Source of the DNA: Promethearchaeota archaeon
Lineage (GTDB): Archaea; Asgardarchaeota; Lokiarchaeia; Sigynarchaeales; SOKP01
DNA: 14,064 nucleotides
Direction: 5' to 3'
NCBI GenBank assembly: GCA_016839845.1
Contig: JAEOTL010000448.1
Location: 1-14,064 of the forward strand
Every line of letters begins with the position of its first letter. Positions within the stretch are counted from its first letter, which is position 1. The translations under genes were made by a program, and so were the position numbers. Shown here piece after piece: positions 13,180-14,064 of the stretch. A model generated the notes under the pieces. It was given only the letters and a program-made list of their open reading frames with translations, did no database searches and was not told where the DNA came from.

Positions 13180-14064
13180 AATCATTAAAATCTCTAACTG
13201 GTTTACAAAATCTTCATATTGCTGCAATCCCAATTTCCAAAACTCCTTCTTAGTGATATCTAATCCCACGATCTTTCCTAAATCTTCAGGAGAAATACTT
13301 CCCCCAGCAGCAAGGAGTTTTTTAAATTTGGGTACGAATTCTTTACCTTCTTTTTTATATGTTTGATAAAGGGCATATACAAAAAGCTGGGCATAAACGT
13401 ACGGATAGTTATAGAATCTAAAATTTGGGATGAAATAATGAGGTTTCATAGTCCATTCCCAATCCATCTCCTCAAACCATTCGACAGAATCCCCGTAGAT
13501 TTTATCTCTACCAGCACACCAATATTTCGAAATTGTTTTACCATCTAAATTTTCTCCCTTTTCAAGTGCTGCATAGAGACTCTGCTCAAACCAAACCCGT
13601 GCACTTACTTGGAATGCTGCTTGCCCCGCATCGTCTAATATTTGGGCTAAAATAGCCATTTTTTCTTCTTTTGTCTCAGCAGTTTCGAGGAAAAGATCTG
13701 TCATTAGTAATTCACCGAATGTTGATGCGGTTTCTGCAACAGTATATCCTGGATGTATGTTAAAGTATGTCTGTTCAGCAATCGCTAAATAGTCATGTAT
13801 AGCATGGCCGAGTTCATGAACAAGCGTAAAAATTTCATTAATTTTTCCTGTATAAGTCATAAGGATGAAGGCAGATTTTCCCTTATACCATGAAGCACAA
13901 TTTGCTCCATTTCTTTTACCTTTTCTAGGACTTGCATCAATATGTTTTCGATCAAACATATCCTTTACATATTCTGCGAACTCTGGAGAGAATTTCTCAT
14001 AGGTTTGAATTGAGAATTCTCGAGCATCTTCCCATGTGTACTCTTTACTAGGTGCTATAGGGAG
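13177..14064 (-). CDS. M3-family oligoendopeptidase (PepF type), C-terminal part (runs off right edge)
   Basis: Cytosolic zinc metallopeptidase that cuts short peptides. The reading frame is open to the window edge, so the visible 295 residues are the C-terminal half, not a complete protein starting at the internal ATG at 13959. The zinc motif is HELGH (codons at 13804-13818) within FTLVHELGHAIHDY, and the third ligand is the Glu in VAETASTFGE. Other M3B signatures are DASPRKGKRNGANCASW, FILMTYTGKINEIF, the substrate-site YPYVYAQLFVYALY and the C-terminal GGSISPEDLGKIVGLDITKKEFW. It is convergent with the FMN protein gene. Together with the peptide-type permease at the other end it hints at peptide use, although the two are 13 kb apart. 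Confidence 0.95.
   Translation of the reverse strand, partial: LPIAPSKEYTWEDAREFSIQTYEKFSPEFAEYVKDMFDRKHIDASPRKGKRNGANCASWYKGKSAFILMTYTGKINEIFTLVHELGHAIHDYLAIAEQTYFNIHPGYTVAETASTFGELLMTDLFLETAETKEEKMAILAQILDDAGQAAFQVSARVWFEQSLYAALEKGENLDGKTISKYWCAGRDKIYGDSVEWFEEMDWEWTMKPHYFIPNFRFYNYPYVYAQLFVYALYQTYKKEGKEFVPKFKKLLAAGGSISPEDLGKIVGLDITKKEFWKLGLQQYEDFVNQLEILMI

Noticed and set aside
13177..13959. Complete 260-aa peptidase beginning at the internal ATG
   Set aside because: The frame stays open to the window edge with typical M3 sequence upstream, so the gene is larger and merely cut by the window.

Overview
The window looks archaeal, from an AT-rich genome. The signs are TATA-box promoters, at least one near-leaderless gene (glnA), a glutamate synthase split into three archaeal-type subunits, a heterodisulfide-reductase-like HdrB/HdrC protein and an Lrp/AsnC regulator. 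Shine-Dalgarno motifs decide several starts. An Asgard or other deep-branching anaerobic lineage would fit, but no marker gene settles the taxonomy.

Layout. On the minus strand, from the left edge, are the start of a DppB-type permease (1-470), glutamine-dependent NAD+ synthetase (590-2236), type I glutamine synthetase (2292-3641) and a small zinc-ribbon protein A (3673-4044). A divergent control region (4045-4339) separates these from a plus-strand Lrp/AsnC regulator (4340-4816). A 634-bp region with no clear gene follows; it holds possible gene remnants and repeated TGAACA-type motifs. Next are a 73-aa winged-helix-like protein and a second zinc-ribbon protein B (5451-6091), which is a paralogue of A. 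The main operon (about 6286-11203) encodes an HdrB-HdrC fusion and the glutamine amidotransferase, ferredoxin-FMN and GXGXG subunits of glutamate synthase. A separately controlled gene for a stand-alone glutamate-synthase-type FMN protein follows (11456-13105). The window ends in a minus-strand M3 oligoendopeptidase running off the right edge (13177-14064).

How the genes fit together. GlnA makes glutamine, the split glutamate synthase turns glutamine plus 2-oxoglutarate into glutamate, NadE uses glutamine nitrogen for NAD+, and the Lrp-like protein is a likely amino-acid-responsive regulator. No GltD (NADPH subunit) is present. The ferredoxin domain of the FMN subunit and the HdrBC protein are the obvious candidates for electron supply.

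Most notable observation. A near-identical operator-like palindrome, ATGGG-N7/8-CCCAT, sits between the proposed TATA box and the transcription start of three separate units: zinc-ribbon A, the winged-helix/zinc-ribbon B operon, and the stand-alone FMN protein. This suggests a small, apparently undescribed regulon joining two paralogous zinc-ribbon proteins, a tiny DNA-binding protein and a glutamate-synthase-like flavoprotein.
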